Source: Boesenbergia rotunda
Taxonomy: Eukaryota > Streptophyta > Magnoliopsida > Zingiberales > Zingiberaceae
Assembly (NCBI GenBank): GCA_024364735.1
Contig: JAGFNQ010000852.1
Span: 261,077-325,076 of the forward strand
DNA length: 64,000 nt
Direction: 5' to 3'
Shown here piece by piece: positions 46,840 to 58,195 of the stretch. Below the pieces are notes generated by a model. It saw nothing but the letters and a program-made list of their open reading frames with translations. It searched no databases and was not told the DNA's origin. Within the stretch, counting starts at the first letter, position 1; each line of letters opens with the position of its first letter. Position numbers and translations under genes: made by a program.

Positions 46840-47478
46840 TTGTTGGCTCGACAAGAATTCAAGAATGCACTTGTGAAAAATATTATGGTTAAACATATAA
46901 GATATAACCTAATTGACATCCACAAAAATAGAGTTAAAGTAATGTGTTTCAATCAACCATGTATATGGAGAGTATTTGCCCGGGGGATGTAGAGTTCATT
47001 GTGACAAAATATATAAAAGAATACTAATGTGAAACAGTTAAGAAAAGTATTAATCATCAAGCATACTCTTCCTCATTTGTAGCGTCTTTAGTTGATGAAC
47101 AATTTATTTATAATGGACAATATAAACCAAGTATGATTATATCAGATATAAAAGTTAGGTTTGGAATAATCATATCATACAGAAAAACATACATAGCAAA
47201 GGAAAAATCGATGAAAAAGGTCGTTAGAGATTATGATGAAGCATATAGAAATCTTCTACAATATTTGCGTGAGTTAAAAGTTAGAGATCCTGAAATTTAT
47301 TTGACACTACACAAGAATGGTAACAATGAGTTCTAGTGCTATTTTTGGGCTTTTGGCGCTTGTCGAAGAGTGTTGAGGACTTATCTACACAAACTTATCG
47401 AAATTGATGCTATACATCTAAGAGGGAAGTATCTAATTGTATTGTTGATCGCTATAACAATCGATGGTAATGACCATG
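46840..47478 (+). pseudogene. Mutator-like (MULE) transposase, 5' part
   Basis: Decayed transposase of the MuDR class, which would cut and paste the element in the nucleus. Recognisable pieces: YNGQYKPSMIISDIKVRFGI and SYRKTYIAKEKSMKKVVRDY (47100-47230), the DPEIYLTLHKNGNNEF block, and the first catalytic region IEIDAIHLRGKYLIVLL with its Asp at 47406-47408. Several stops are present upstream and one at 47334-47336. The frame (AITIDGNDHV) is cut by a copia element at 47479 and resumes at 54172 with VVFGIAEVECGFE. Confidence 0.75.
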
Positions 47479-49024
47479 TGTTGGGGCAATCAGCCCAAGT
47501 ATGATCGGGAATATCATGGTTTTGATGTGTGTGTGTCAATATGATTAAGTTAGAGTTTCATGTTAATCTAATATGTGTATGTGAGTGTGCAGACTTGCAG
47601 GAACACATTGACTTAGTTGGACGTCTTCGGGGCCGGTGAAGGGTGGCATGGAGGCAAGCCGTGGGCTTGTATGGGCATCCGAGGGGCCGCAGACAAAGCA
47701 GGGACGATGAGACGAGGGAAGCCAACTTCGAGGCATACGTGAATGATGGCATGGAGGCAAGCCGAGGGCTTGTGTGCGCATCTGAGGGACGAGAGCCAAA
47801 GTCGAAGAGGGCTTGAAGGCAACAGGTCGAGACTGCTGGATGAAGAGTCGACTGAGTCGTGAGGATTCGAGTGCTGAGGGATTGTACTCGGGTAGGGAAA
47901 CTCTGGGACTGAGTCGTCAGGGTTCGAGTTAAGACTGTAAATGAATCAAGCCACTTGTGAACTATTCGGAGCTCGATTCGATAAAAGCTCGTTCGAGCTC
48001 GTTAATATTAACGAACCAAACTCAAACTCAACAGTATTTGGCTCGTTAGCTCGTGAACATGCTCGTTAATAAGCTCGTGAGCTAGTTCGTAAAATATAAA
48101 ATTAATATTTAACATTAAATATATAATTTTGACACTTTTACATTTAATAAATATAAAATATCCAATAAATCCCTCTTGTATGAATAAAATCATAGATTTT
48201 AGTAAATATTTTATATTTTTAGAATATATAATTTATTTTTTCAATAAATTAATGAATAATTTAATTAATAATTTATATTTAGTAAGTTCGTTTAGGGCTC
48301 GATTAAGCTCGAATATGCTCTCGAGCCATCACTATATTCGATAAATTAAGCTCGAGCTCGACTCGATAATAAACGAACCAAACTCAAACTCTCAGGTATT
48401 CGGCTCGGCTCGGTTCGATTACAGCCCTAGTTCGAGTGCTGAGAGAAATGTACTCGTGAAGGGAAATCCTAGGCTTAGAGAGTTGGCAGTCGACTGATGC
48501 TTGATTAGTCGACTAAGAAAGAGCACAGATAGATCAGTCGATTGATGGTGGATCAGTCGACTAATGCAGTCGACTGGTGATGACCAGAATTTGATTCGTC
48601 GGGCTGTGACATTCAAATTCGCGAAGACCAGTCGACCAGTAACGGCCAAATCAGCCTCGAGTACTATTTAAGAGGGCTCGTTTATGACTGTTTTTTTCTT
48701 GGCGAAACAAGCTTGGTAAGAGTCTGTTTGTAGCCTATAAGTGCTCAGGTCGTGTCAAAGTGTTGTGGTGAGGTTTCTCCACCCACAAGGAGCGACAAGA
48801 GTTAGCCGGAGGTGCTCCTGGGAATCATCCACCGAAGGATCGGGATCACCCACCTTACGGACAGCCGTGGAGTAGGAGCTTTATCTCCGAACCACGTAAA
48901 TCGATGTGTCTTTCTTGTTTGTTAGTTTTAGTTTTTGTTATTCCGCTTGCGCACTAACATTTGAAGGAAGACAAGATCGAAAAATTGCTATTCACCCCCT
49001 CTAACAAACGATAAGGTCCTAACA
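47479..49024 (+). repeat. left LTR of the copia-type element
   Basis: Starts tgttggggcaatc and ends ggtcctaaca. About 1038 bp once the MITE and its TSD are removed. It carries several CAGTCGACTG-type motifs (48487-48640) and a TATA-like ctatttaag near 48663. Confidence 0.85.
47930..48429. mobile_element. hAT-type MITE with 8-bp TSD
   Basis: 500 bp. Terminal inverted repeats are TAAGACTGTAA at the left and TAGGGCTGTAA (reverse of the right end). The perfect 8-bp duplication gttcgagt is at 47922-47929 and 48430-48437. Subterminal parts are full of gagctcg and ttcgagctcg words in both orientations. No coding. The duplication length and TAGGG-type end indicate the hAT superfamily. Confidence 0.85.
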
Positions 49025-49090
49025 AGTGGTATCAGAGCGAGGTTCGCTCATCTACGGACTAACCGCCGAGAGAGTAAAACACTAGAGGAA

Positions 49091-50344
49091 ATGACGATTG
49101 AAGAAAAATTAAGGGATGGCATCAATGCCCCACCTCCCTACGATCGTGAGAATTTAGACTATTGGAGGATGCGGACAAAGACTTGGTTTGGCATTGATTG
49201 GGATTGCATGATCGCACTAGAAGAGCCATTCGAAGTTCTAAGAGATAAACACAGGAAAAAGCTCCGACCAAGATATTGGAATAATGAGCAACAAGCCCAA
49301 TCAAAGGCAACCGAGAAGGTAATTTCAATATTACTTAATATTTTACCTAATGATATAATTAGTGGTGTAGGTGAACACAAAAATGCACATAAGTTATGGA
49401 ACAAGATGATAGCATTTCATGAAAATCCTATACAAGCTCAAGTAGTGGAAGAGCCCAAGGAAATGAACTCAATGGTCCAAGAAAAGGAGAAGAATCAATT
49501 GGATGAAGAAAGAAGCTCAACATCCGAAGTGGCGCAAGAAAGTAAGAGATTATCCACTTCATCAAGGGAAGAAGAAGAGGTCTCCACTTCAAGGATTGAG
49601 GGGGAGGAGAGACCATCCTCAACACCGGAGCAAGAAGAAGTGTCTACCTCCACAAAAACAAAGTCTAAAGACCACATCATTTGCTTTGGATGCAACAAGA
49701 AGAGACACTATAAGGACAAGTGTTCATTAGGTACAAAGGAGGTAAACCCTAAACCCAAGTCAATTCCTTTAAAATCTAATATGGGTTGTAGGGAAAAGAA
49801 GGAGAAGAAGCACATTAGGTGTTTCACATGTGGTGAGCTAAGCCACTACCACACCAAATGCTCAAGGAAAAGAGAATTCAAGAAATTGGAGCATTTGAGG
49901 AAGTGGGAGGAGGAAAAGAAAAAAAACTCATATCAAAGGGGAGCTACAAGGGTAAGGGAAGTAATTCTTAACTTTAAGCATTTTTCAAACTCCTTCATGA
50001 ATGTTAGAAGTAATGAAAATTATTTGCCTGTGCATAATTTTGGTTTTAGATATTATGATAAGAATATGGCTAATATTGTATCTCAAAACCCTAAGGAATC
50101 TATATATCATGATAAACCTAGGATTTTTAAACCCAAGGACCAAGCCATTAATCCAAAGAAAGGTAGACATATGCCTAGACAAATTGGTAGATCTAGAGAT
50201 GCCCAAAATGGACATGGTGATACTAATGTTAAGGCCTTAGAGAGGAAAAATCAAGCCTTGAGGGCGAGACTTGCTAAATTGGAGAAAATCCTAGAAAGAT
50301 TCACTAGTGGATCTAAGGGTTTAGGCATGGGCGAGACTTGCTAA
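49091..50344 (+). CDS. copia-type gag with two CCHC knuckles, truncated by repeat expansion
   Basis: 417 residues from ATG 49091, about 50 bases after the PBS. The N-terminal gag domain occupies about residues 10-120 (NLDYWRMRTKTWF..., LWNKMIAFHE). An acidic Ser/Glu-rich linker spans about 125-190. Two zinc knuckles follow, CFGCNKKRHYKDKC (about 198-211) and CFTCGELSHYHTKC (about 250-263), and a Leu-rich coiled-coil end (NQALRARLAKLEKILERF). The frame is lost in a 67-bp triplication at 50262-50462, after which the protein continues in another frame at 50413-50826. Structural and RNA-binding protein for the particle. Confidence 0.8.
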   Translation: MTIEEKLRDGINAPPPYDRENLDYWRMRTKTWFGIDWDCMIALEEPFEVLRDKHRKKLRPRYWNNEQQAQSKATEKVISILLNILPNDIISGVGEHKNAHKLWNKMIAFHENPIQAQVVEEPKEMNSMVQEKEKNQLDEERSSTSEVAQESKRLSTSSREEEEVSTSRIEGEERPSSTPEQEEVSTSTKTKSKDHIICFGCNKKRHYKDKCSLGTKEVNPKPKSIPLKSNMGCREKKEKKHIRCFTCGELSHYHTKCSRKREFKKLEHLRKWEEEKKKNSYQRGATRVREVILNFKHFSNSFMNVRSNENYLPVHNFGFRYYDKNMANIVSQNPKESIYHDKPRIFKPKDQAINPKKGRHMPRQIGRSRDAQNGHGDTNVKALERKNQALRARLAKLEKILERFTSGSKGLGMGETC

Positions 50345-50462
50345 ATTGGAGAAAACCCTAGAAAGATTCACTAGTGGATCTAAGGGTTTAGGCATAGGCG
50401 AGGCTTGCTAAATTGGAGAAAACCCTAGAACTATTCACTAGTGGATCTAAGGGTTTAGGCAT
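50262..50462 (+). repeat. 67-bp direct repeat, three copies, within gag
   Basis: Copies at 50262-50328, 50329-50395 and 50396-50462, nearly identical (gggcgagacttgctaaattg...gggtttaggcat). Two extra copies add 134 bases, not a multiple of three, so they shift the gag frame. Confidence 0.92.
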
Positions 50463-50826
50463 GGTGTCGAGTAGTCAAAATCCCGACAATGATAGACTGA
50501 GTCTAGGATACCGATCTATTAGATCAAATGCTAGGGAAAAGTTATATGTAGGGATGTCATATGACTATAGCGAGATGAAGGCCAAAAATGACAAAGAAAA
50601 GCTATTTAAAGAGAAGGAGAAGAATTTAACTAAGGAGAAGATGTATAGAGTTAAGAAAGTTAGGGTTGAAAGTCAAGAAATACCGAAGGTACACATGTGT
50701 GGCCTTACTATGGTAGATGAGTCACCTAGGGAGGTGACTAAGACTAAGAGGTCAAGGGGGAGCTCAAGGAGCCAAGATGAGATCCATAGTCAATGGATCT
50801 CAAGAGGGTTTATTCAAATGGACTAG
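50413..50826 (+). pseudogene. C-terminal gag remnant after the frameshift
   Basis: 137 residues that overlap the third repeat copy and then read SSSQNPDNDRLSLGYRSIRS, followed by a Lys/Glu-rich stretch. Without the repeat expansion it would be fused to the gag frame upstream. No catalytic motif. Confidence 0.5.
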
Positions 50827-51787
50827 ATGAATTGTGGGATGTGCCAAAGGCTTTGAAGACATATTTGAGTCTTAATCCTAGGGATTTGACACATTAAAAG
50901 TAAGGTATCATGCAAAAAAAAATGACATTAGAGCTATACTGCATGAAAATTAATTTTTAATATGTGAATGTCATATAAATCAATGCTAAGGATGCACTAA
51001 GGATTAGGATAAGAAGATACATCAAGGAGAGATCAAAACTAGGACTTTAGGTCAAGGTTCAATTGACTCATTTAGATAATTTTGAGTTTTGTGTCAATCT
51101 TAGGATGGTGATAGATTTAATCTTAAATATATTTTTTCCAAGTTGACATGGGTATCACAAATCTCTCCACGAAATTTTGAAAATTTTGGAAATTTGTAGA
51201 ATTAGTTATGCATTTCTGAAATTAGGTCTGAAATACTGAAAATGTAGGGTATCAGTCGACTGATGCAGAGACAGTCGACTGATCCAGTTTAAATCAGAAA
51301 CTAGGATATTCAATACAGCAGTCGACTGGCGTTGAGGCAGTTGACTGATCTTTTGTTCAGTTTATCAGTCGACTTACCCTGGGGCAGTCGACTGATGCTG
51401 CAAGTTTTTAATAGAAAACCCCGCGCGGGGGTGGCCGAACCTAGGGTTTCAGCGCCGCCCCTTGCAACTTCTCTTCTCCCTCGACCTCCCCAACTGATCT
51501 AAACCTTCCCCAAGTCCTGAAATCATATTCCTAGCCTTCCTTCATCCTTGATCCGAGTCTAGAGTAAGAAGAGCATCATTTTTGAGTCAACCGTGATCCT
51601 TATTCATCATGCAACAATTGGGGAAAAGGTAACTAGTTATTTGCTCTACTTTTCCCAGTTAATTCATGATTCATAACTAACTCTCTCTATTTTGCATGAC
51701 TTTCCTTGTTTTTTTCTTTTGATTGGGTCATTCATGGGACATGCATGGGGTAATTGTATTCTAGGGTTGCACAAAAGAGAAGGATGG
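50827..51787. other. non-coding interior of the copia-type element
   Basis: No pol motifs. Contains a second group of CAGTCGACTG motifs at 51249-51405. Confidence 0.5.
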
Positions 51788-52730
51788 GTGAGGGACCGTC
51801 CCAGCAGCATCCCTTAAATCCTGAGGCTCTTCGGTTCCAATCCGAGGTCTGCCGACATAGATTTGCAAATGCTGACTTTGTATTAATGAACTGTAGATAT
51901 CTCAACCGAGCGTATTTTCGGGAGAATACTCTCACATTGTTGAGATAATCACTCATCTTGGCTTAGGGAAACTTATTTACTGTCAGTATTTTGCCAACAT
52001 TGACCTGTGCAGGGAATTTTATGCAAACTTTACATGTAGTAGTCCCGATTATGGGATGTATGAGTCCATGGTGCAGGGAGTTATCATTCCTTTTTCACCT
52101 GCAGTATTAGGATCATTTCTTGGATGTCGGGTTTCTGAGAATCTATTTACATGTTTTCCCAATGTCATTGAGCTTTTGACCCTCCCTAATGTAATCGTTG
52201 ATCAAATCTATCGTCATTATTTTGACAACCCTCGACCTCATCTACAACGTATCTTTAAAGCAAAGCGCATGAATTCGGTGAGCAACATATTGTATAAAAT
52301 TGTCCTAGATTGTATTCTACCCATTGCCACCAAGAGAAGGTCGAAGATTCGGCTACCTCATTTGGTGATGATGTATGTGTTAGAGAGGAGGATAGATATT
52401 GACATTGCTTTGCATTTATTCACATCCATTGTGCATTTTTCGCATGATGTCAATAGGAAAATCCACATGCCTTTCGGTCATATTTTGACCGAATTCTTTA
52501 AGTCTAGAGGTGTTAGTGTCGTTAGAGGTCAGTTGCATCGTCTGTCCAAGGTCTACGACCATATCGGATCTCGACAACTTTCCTTGGCGGGAATTGAGAG
52601 GCTGTAGGGGGTCATGGTCTGGCGACGTCGTCCTGCCTCTTCCAGTTCTAATGATGATGAGGAGGAGGTTGTTCCTGCTGCTTCTTCTCCTGCTGGGACT
52701 ACAGAGGAGCGACTCTCCTGACTAGAGACA
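51788..52730 (+). pseudogene. plant-transposon-protein ORF carried by the copia-type element
   Basis: The main open frame is 52056-52607 (183 residues). Upstream sequence from ATG 51788 (ALRFQSEVCRHRFANADFV) and the stretch at 51940-52055 (IDLCREFYANF) belong to the same protein but need one frameshift. Features such as GVIIPFSPAVLGSFLGC, LPIATKRRSKIRLPHLVMMY and a closing FGHILTEFFKSRGV resemble the 'putative plant transposon protein' family (PF20167 as remembered), which often rides on retrotransposons. After the stop at 52605, acidic and Gln-rich coding-like sequence goes on to about 52918. Function unknown. Confidence 0.6.
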
Positions 52731-52919
52731 GATATGCATGGATTTAGGGAGGACTTTCAGAGTGCCCAGCAGCGACAGGTTGATATTCAGGGGGAGGTTC
52801 ACGGTCTCACAGAGCAGTTTCAGAGGTTCCAGCAGTGCTAGGACGAGATGTATGAGATGATGCAGCACTGGAACCTTATGTATCAGGCCCCTCCTCCTCC
52901 TCCAGGCGATGATATGTAG

Positions 52920-53907
52920 ACTCAGCATGACTTGGGCGTAGTAGTATTGAGAGTGTGTTAGATTGATTATGTTATTCATTTATCTCTCAAAAACTATATT
53001 TGACATTGTAATATTTGGGGATTTCGGGGTTATGACCCTTGTAGTACTTACTTATGTTTTCATATGCATTTTTAGCTCATGACTTGATATTATTTAAATG
53101 AAATATTATTCTCTTGTTATTATGGGTGTATTGAAAATTTCGATATATTTTTTATCAAGGGTTTATGGTAAAAAAGGAGGAGTTTTTATCACTTGTCTTG
53201 TCTTGAGGATCTATAGGGGAAAAGGGGGGGAGGTTTGAAAGCATTTCTATGTTTTTAAATGGTATATGATAGACTTGGAAGACACATGATTTCAAATCTA
53301 GAATGGAAATTTGATACAAAATAAAATGTTTTCAAAGAATTGGGAGTTTTGTCAAAAAGTCAAGCATATTTGGTATTTTCATGAAACTATATTTTTTCTA
53401 GGATAGAATACGTCATAAGAAATATGTTTGCAAAATTTCAGAATTTTTCGAATTTTGTGAAATTTTTTAGGGGTTTCTGAATTTCGGCTGGAAAAATTCA
53501 GAATGTTGTGTATCAGTCGACTTCCCTTGGGGCAGTCGACTGATCTTTCTGTGGGTTTGCGGTTTGCAGGCACCAATCGACTGGTAGCTGTGTAGTCGAC
53601 TGGTGCTATTATTGTCTGATTTCTGGGGGTTTTCAGAAATAGAAAGGTGTTCTCATTGATACTAGGGTTAGAATTGCTTGGAGCAATCTTTTTGATGGTG
53701 TCAAAGGGAAGAACTTGTGGTTGTAAGTTAGGTTTTTAACTTAACTTGTGAAGTTAGGATTAACTTAACTTGGTGTTGTGGAAAATTAGAAATTGGGTGT
53801 GAAGGCATAGGTTAAGGGGGAGGATGCATTTGTTTATACCTCTTACTATGTCTTTAATTTTCAATTGTTATTGTTTTGCATCTAACTTAAACATATTGCT
53901 ACACATC
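52920..53907. other. non-coding 3' interior of the copia-type element
   Basis: No coding motif. A third group of CAGTCGACTG motifs lies at 53515-53605. The purine tract follows at 53908. Confidence 0.5.
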
Positions 53908-53921
53908 AAAAAGGGGAAGAT

Positions 53922-54166
53922 TGGTGGGGCAATCGACCCAAGTATGATCAGGAAGATCATGGTTTTGATGTGTGTGTAAATCGTGATCGTCCACCTTACG
54001 GACAGCCGTGAAGTAGGAGCTTCATCTCTGAACCACGTAAATCGGTGTGTCTTTCTTGTTTGTTAGTTTTAGTTTTTGTTATTCCGCTTATGCACTAACA
54101 TTTATAGGAAGACAAGATCGAAAAATTGCTATTCACCCCCCTCTAACAAACGATAAGGTCCTAACA
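53922..54166 (+). repeat. right LTR of the copia-type element, internally deleted
   Basis: Its first 55 bases match the start of the left LTR and its last 185 match the end. The middle, about 0.8 kb without counting the MITE, is missing at about 53978. Confidence 0.85.
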
Positions 54167-54171
54167 CCATG

Positions 54172-54480
54172 TTCTCCAGTTGTCTTTGGAATCGCTGAAG
54201 TTGAATGTGGTTTTGAATGAGTGTGGTGATTGGATCATACAAAGAGACTCTTTGCTGTCGATGCACAGTTAATGAGCTTAGTATCAGATAGACATCGCGA
54301 CATTATATCAGCAATTAGGAAAGTGTACCTAACCATCTATTATGCTTTCTGTTGCCATCACATGTCTTGTAATATGGTAACAGATACTGGAAGTAGAGCA
54401 GTTTTAGGCTTGTTTTGGGCAGCAACACGAGCAAACACAACACTTAATATGATCTTATAATACAGTTCATGCTTGAAAAA
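54172..54480 (+). pseudogene. Mutator-like transposase, 3' part
   Basis: Continues the 46840-47478 transposase. VVFGIAEVECGFE is followed by a stop, then LFAVDAQLMSLVSDRHRDII with the second catalytic Asp (54287-54289) and the YYAFCCHHMSCNM region (usual HR.C.RH..NN). The reading frame then fades. Confidence 0.7.
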
Positions 54481-54496
54481 TATTCAGATGCCCATA

Positions 54497-54750
54497 AGTT
54501 ATTTTGAATCCTTTGTTGGATTTTGCGTGGTTGTTTTTGTTGCACGTCTGCCTCGAGGGCAGCTCAGGTAAGTTCTACGGTTTACAGTGTCGTGATGCTT
54601 CTACTTCCCTTATGTTATAGATCTGTTTTGAGGTCTGAGGTCAATTTATGAACTGCATGTGTTGTATGTATGTGTAAATTGTTCGTCGGACAGGGGAAAT
54701 GTTGTCTGATTTTATATTGGATCAACAACTCCGTTAATCTCGAGACGTGA
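54497..54750 (+). mobile_element. 3' end fragment of a 3 kb-family LTR
   Basis: Matches 62575-62852 in order: cagctcaggtaagtt, gaggtctgaggtc, gtgtaaattgttcgtcggac, and an end tctcgagacgtgata. More diverged than the other copies. No left end or TSD was found. Confidence 0.7.
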
Positions 54751-55123
54751 TAGAAATAGATAAACCCTAATCGAGAAAGATCGCAGTGCAAGGGAGAAGG
54801 AAAGGGGTTGCTTGCTTGGTCATGGGCTAGTCGAAGGCTGCTTATGAAAAGGTGCGACTCTCACCCTTCTCTTGAATGGAAATGGGGTGTGGGAGGGTGA
54901 GGCGCAGGCTCGGCCCAATGATGAAGAGATGAGATCTCTAGAGATAGGGCAAGAGGAAAGGAGGGGGCCACGTGAAAGAAATTGAGAGGTAAGGGGAGGA
55001 GTAGATCGTTGATCGACGTCGTGGCGTTGGGTAGTGGATAGAAGAAGTCACGATCAGGGCTTGGGGTTGCAGTGTCGTTTCTGTGAGAAGGAGGAGAGAG
55101 AGTCGGTGATGGATTAGGGCACG

Positions 55124-55163
<40 letters not shown>

Positions 55164-57190
55164 AAAATTATTATTTTTCAAATAATTCGTAATTAGTTCA
55201 TCTCGCCCCCATTTGTCCTCGTAAATCTTTCTAAAAATATTTAAAAAATTTTCAAAATTTTTTATAAGGTTATTTCCATTTTAATTTTTATTTATGGTAT
55301 TTTTATATGCCGTAATTTACAGACATAATGGGAAGATAAAAATCAAATTCAATTGTTGTAAACAACTAAGCTATAATTGAAAGACTTGTAGAATGTCGTC
55401 AGCGCCAGGTTCTTGAGTGACTGATATATGTATGTAGGAATGTTCTACTTGAATTATATATTTTGTAAGTAGGAGGAGTGGATCCATATATTTTATATCT
55501 AGTACATCCATGGTGTTGTAAGAAAAATAGTTTTGTTTAGTTTTGTCACTTTGATATCTTTGTATGTTAAGAAAAATGGTTGTGGCAGAATTAATTCCGC
55601 GTTGTGTAAATTAAACCCTTCCTAGTGTTTGAGTTTATGGTGTTGTAAGAACTCGAACAGTGTTATCCATTGCGTATTTAAGGTTTTCCAGATGTTTTCC
55701 AATAGTACATACGTTTCAGTCGAATATGATCATAGATTAGTCCCAGTACACTATTGTTTTGTCAAAAGAATAATAAATATTTGAAAGATTATCATATAAA
55801 AAAGTAATAAAGATGTTTATATATTTTAAAACTTTATTAAAAAGGGATAAATATCAGGCTATGTTGGGTCTGAAATTCTAGAATATCAGACTCAACATGA
55901 CTTGATATTTATTTTTATTATTTATTTAGTGAGAATTTATTTATTATATTTATTAATAGGATTATCTTTTCATTATTTATTAATCTCTTGGCAAAAAAAA
56001 AAAGTCTGTTGGGATTAATCTACGATCATATTAGGCTTACATTCAATTAAAGAAACTTAAATATATCATATCATTTTACCAAAATCCATTAATCCACCTT
56101 TCCGATTTTAAATTTTTCTAACCTTATAACCTATAGGAAGGGTTGGAAAAGTAGAAACTAGATTTAGTATCTAACCTACCTTGTGATTCATGCAAACATT
56201 TCAATTCGTATATGGATATCAGAGGGCTTGATATTTATTTCTTTTTTATATCAAGCTCAACGTGGTTTGATATTTATTTCTTTTTAATAAAGTTTTGAAA
56301 TATATAATCATCTTTTATTTTTTTTATAGGAAATCTTTTAAATATTTATTAATCTTTTGACAAAAAAAATTAGTGTGTTGGGACTGATCATATATCCGGC
56401 TTACATTCAATTAAACAAGTTTAAACATATCGTACTATTAGAAAATCTCTAAAAAGCCCTGAATACGTAATGAATAGCATCGTTCGAGTCCTTGCAACAT
56501 CATAAATTTAAAATTTAAAATGGGTGCAAAGCGACCTATCTAGCTGCATTAGTGGGTTTTCATCGAAACCCTCTAATGGACCTAGAGTATTTGAATTTCT
56601 CAAAATTCGAAATCAAAATGTAGGGTTGAGCTAGGGGATAGTAATTGTGATGTCAAAACTTAGTCCTAACTAATACTAATGAAGTTCTCGTGGCGTGTCA
56701 GTTGACACAGAACAGTGCAACAATTGAATTTCAACGAACAACACACAATATTGGGTTTATATTTACAAGCACAACAATACTCTATTTTTATAACCATAAC
56801 TTAAAGATGATAACTTATTTAGAGGCCTATTTGAAAGCTACAGTTAGACTTAGCCTATTTGGATTTGCGAAAAATCTCGAACACTAGAAAAGATTTAATT
56901 TATACAACAAAGTATTAGTTTTGCCACAGTTATTTTTCTTAATATAGAAAGATATAAAAGTGATAACATTAAACATAACTGTTTTTCTTACAGCATAATA
57001 GATGTTTTTGACAATACTATAGATTATTAATATGATGTTTTACATAATATGTCTCTCAATTGATAGTATTACATCAAATCTAATTTTTTTCATGTCTCCT
57101 TATTTGAAGTTCATCTTCTGATCATATTGGAGACATCGAATGTATTGCATCATAAGGGAGCTGCAGTCTATACTGTAAATAAATCAACAA
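54751..57190. other. intergenic or element interior, no gene recognised
   Basis: A TA microsatellite lies at 55126-55160. Scattered palindromic words of the GATATCAGG type occur at 55850-55920 and 56215-56280, related to the clusters at 45.9-46.3 and 59.5-59.7 kb. Short ORFs lack conserved content. Confidence 0.4.
55126..55160. repeat. TA dinucleotide microsatellite
   Basis: About 17 TA units in a row. Confidence 0.95.
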
Positions 57191-57194
57191 TTTA

Positions 57195-57415
57195 GGGTGC
57201 GTTTGGTTTGTATTTTTCAGTCTGTTTTTCATTTTCATTTTCTATAGAAAATATGGTTTTTTGGAAAACATGTTTGGTTTGCATTTTCCAGCTTTGTTTT
57301 CCAAAAAAAAAAACACAGCGTTTTCTAGAAACCTAGAGAATGAAATAAAGTTATTTTTCAGAAAACGAGAAAATGTGATTTTCTGAAAAATGAAAATGGA
57401 ACAAACCAAACACCC
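57195..57415. mobile_element. Tourist/PIF-like MITE
   Basis: 221 bp with inverted ends gggtgcgtttggtttgta and, at the right, acaaaccaaacaccc. A TTA lies directly before the left end and two bases after the right end, close to the 3-bp TWA duplication of this class. The interior is a near-palindrome of ttttccag/ctgaaaa words. Non-coding. Confidence 0.75.
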
Positions 57416-58195
57416 TCTTAAATTTTCATATATTATATAACAAAATTTTCTATAGAAACTTTTCGCATTTACTTACCTAGTTTCTTGTTGTGGATAATTT
57501 ACTTTCAGAGAGACTCGTTGGTCCAAAGGATGATAACTTTCTAAATATGGATAAATAGTTGCAAATATTATTTTAGATCAGTTACCTGTACAAATGAACA
57601 TGAAATTAAAATTATACATCAATGAGAAGTTATACTAAATTAATAATAAAGAAATGAATAATAGATGTTTATCACTGATTTAAATTCAAATTTAAATCTA
57701 TGACTACTTGCAAGAAAATTATAATGACTGAAGGTCATTAATTTTGTGTCCATTGATAATAAGTGAAAGTGTGCATTATCACTACACAAAGGTATTCAAA
57801 TATACCTAATCCCTTTATCTGTAGGGTGGTTCCTTCTAGAGTAATTCAGTTATAAATCTACAAAGTTAATCATATCCTATAAATCAAGAAAATATATTAA
57901 AGAAAAAGATACTTGTCTTACCAAATCAAATAATTAAATAAACTATGTATACTAGAATATTTTAGGTTCTCCAATTTATTTATCAAGTAAGTTATATTTT
58001 CATCTTGATTTTTCTTCTTCGAAGTCCTAAATTGCTTCTTCATAAACTACGACCATAAACATAATCACAATTAATTAATGAATAAAATCAAACGACTAAA
58101 ACTATTTTATATGCAAATAAAATACTTATGACAATGACTTGTTTCCTTATTTTGTTAAGTATGGAAATCCAATTTGTTTGCTCCTCTACCTCTTT
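57416..58195. other. no gene recognised
   Basis: AT-rich, read on both strands without a supported feature. Confidence 0.4.

Larger units (their letters stand above)
47479..54166 (+). mobile_element. non-autonomous copia-type element with extra ORF, TSD ccatg
   Basis: A 6688-bp element. Left LTR 47479-49024, right LTR 53922-54166, TSD ccatg at 47474-47478 and 54167-54171. PBS TGGTATCAGAGC is at 49027-49038 and a purine tract (aaaaggggaaga) precedes the right LTR at 53908-53920. The right LTR is only 245 bp because its middle is deleted; the left one is enlarged by a 500-bp MITE. The interior encodes gag and an unrelated transposon-type ORF, with no integrase or RT. Inserted into the MULE transposase. 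Confidence 0.88.

Noticed and set aside
54861..55181. 106-residue minus frame starting in the TA microsatellite
   Set aside because: Composed of a microsatellite-encoded Tyr/Ile run and unrecognised Pro-rich sequence; no support as a gene.
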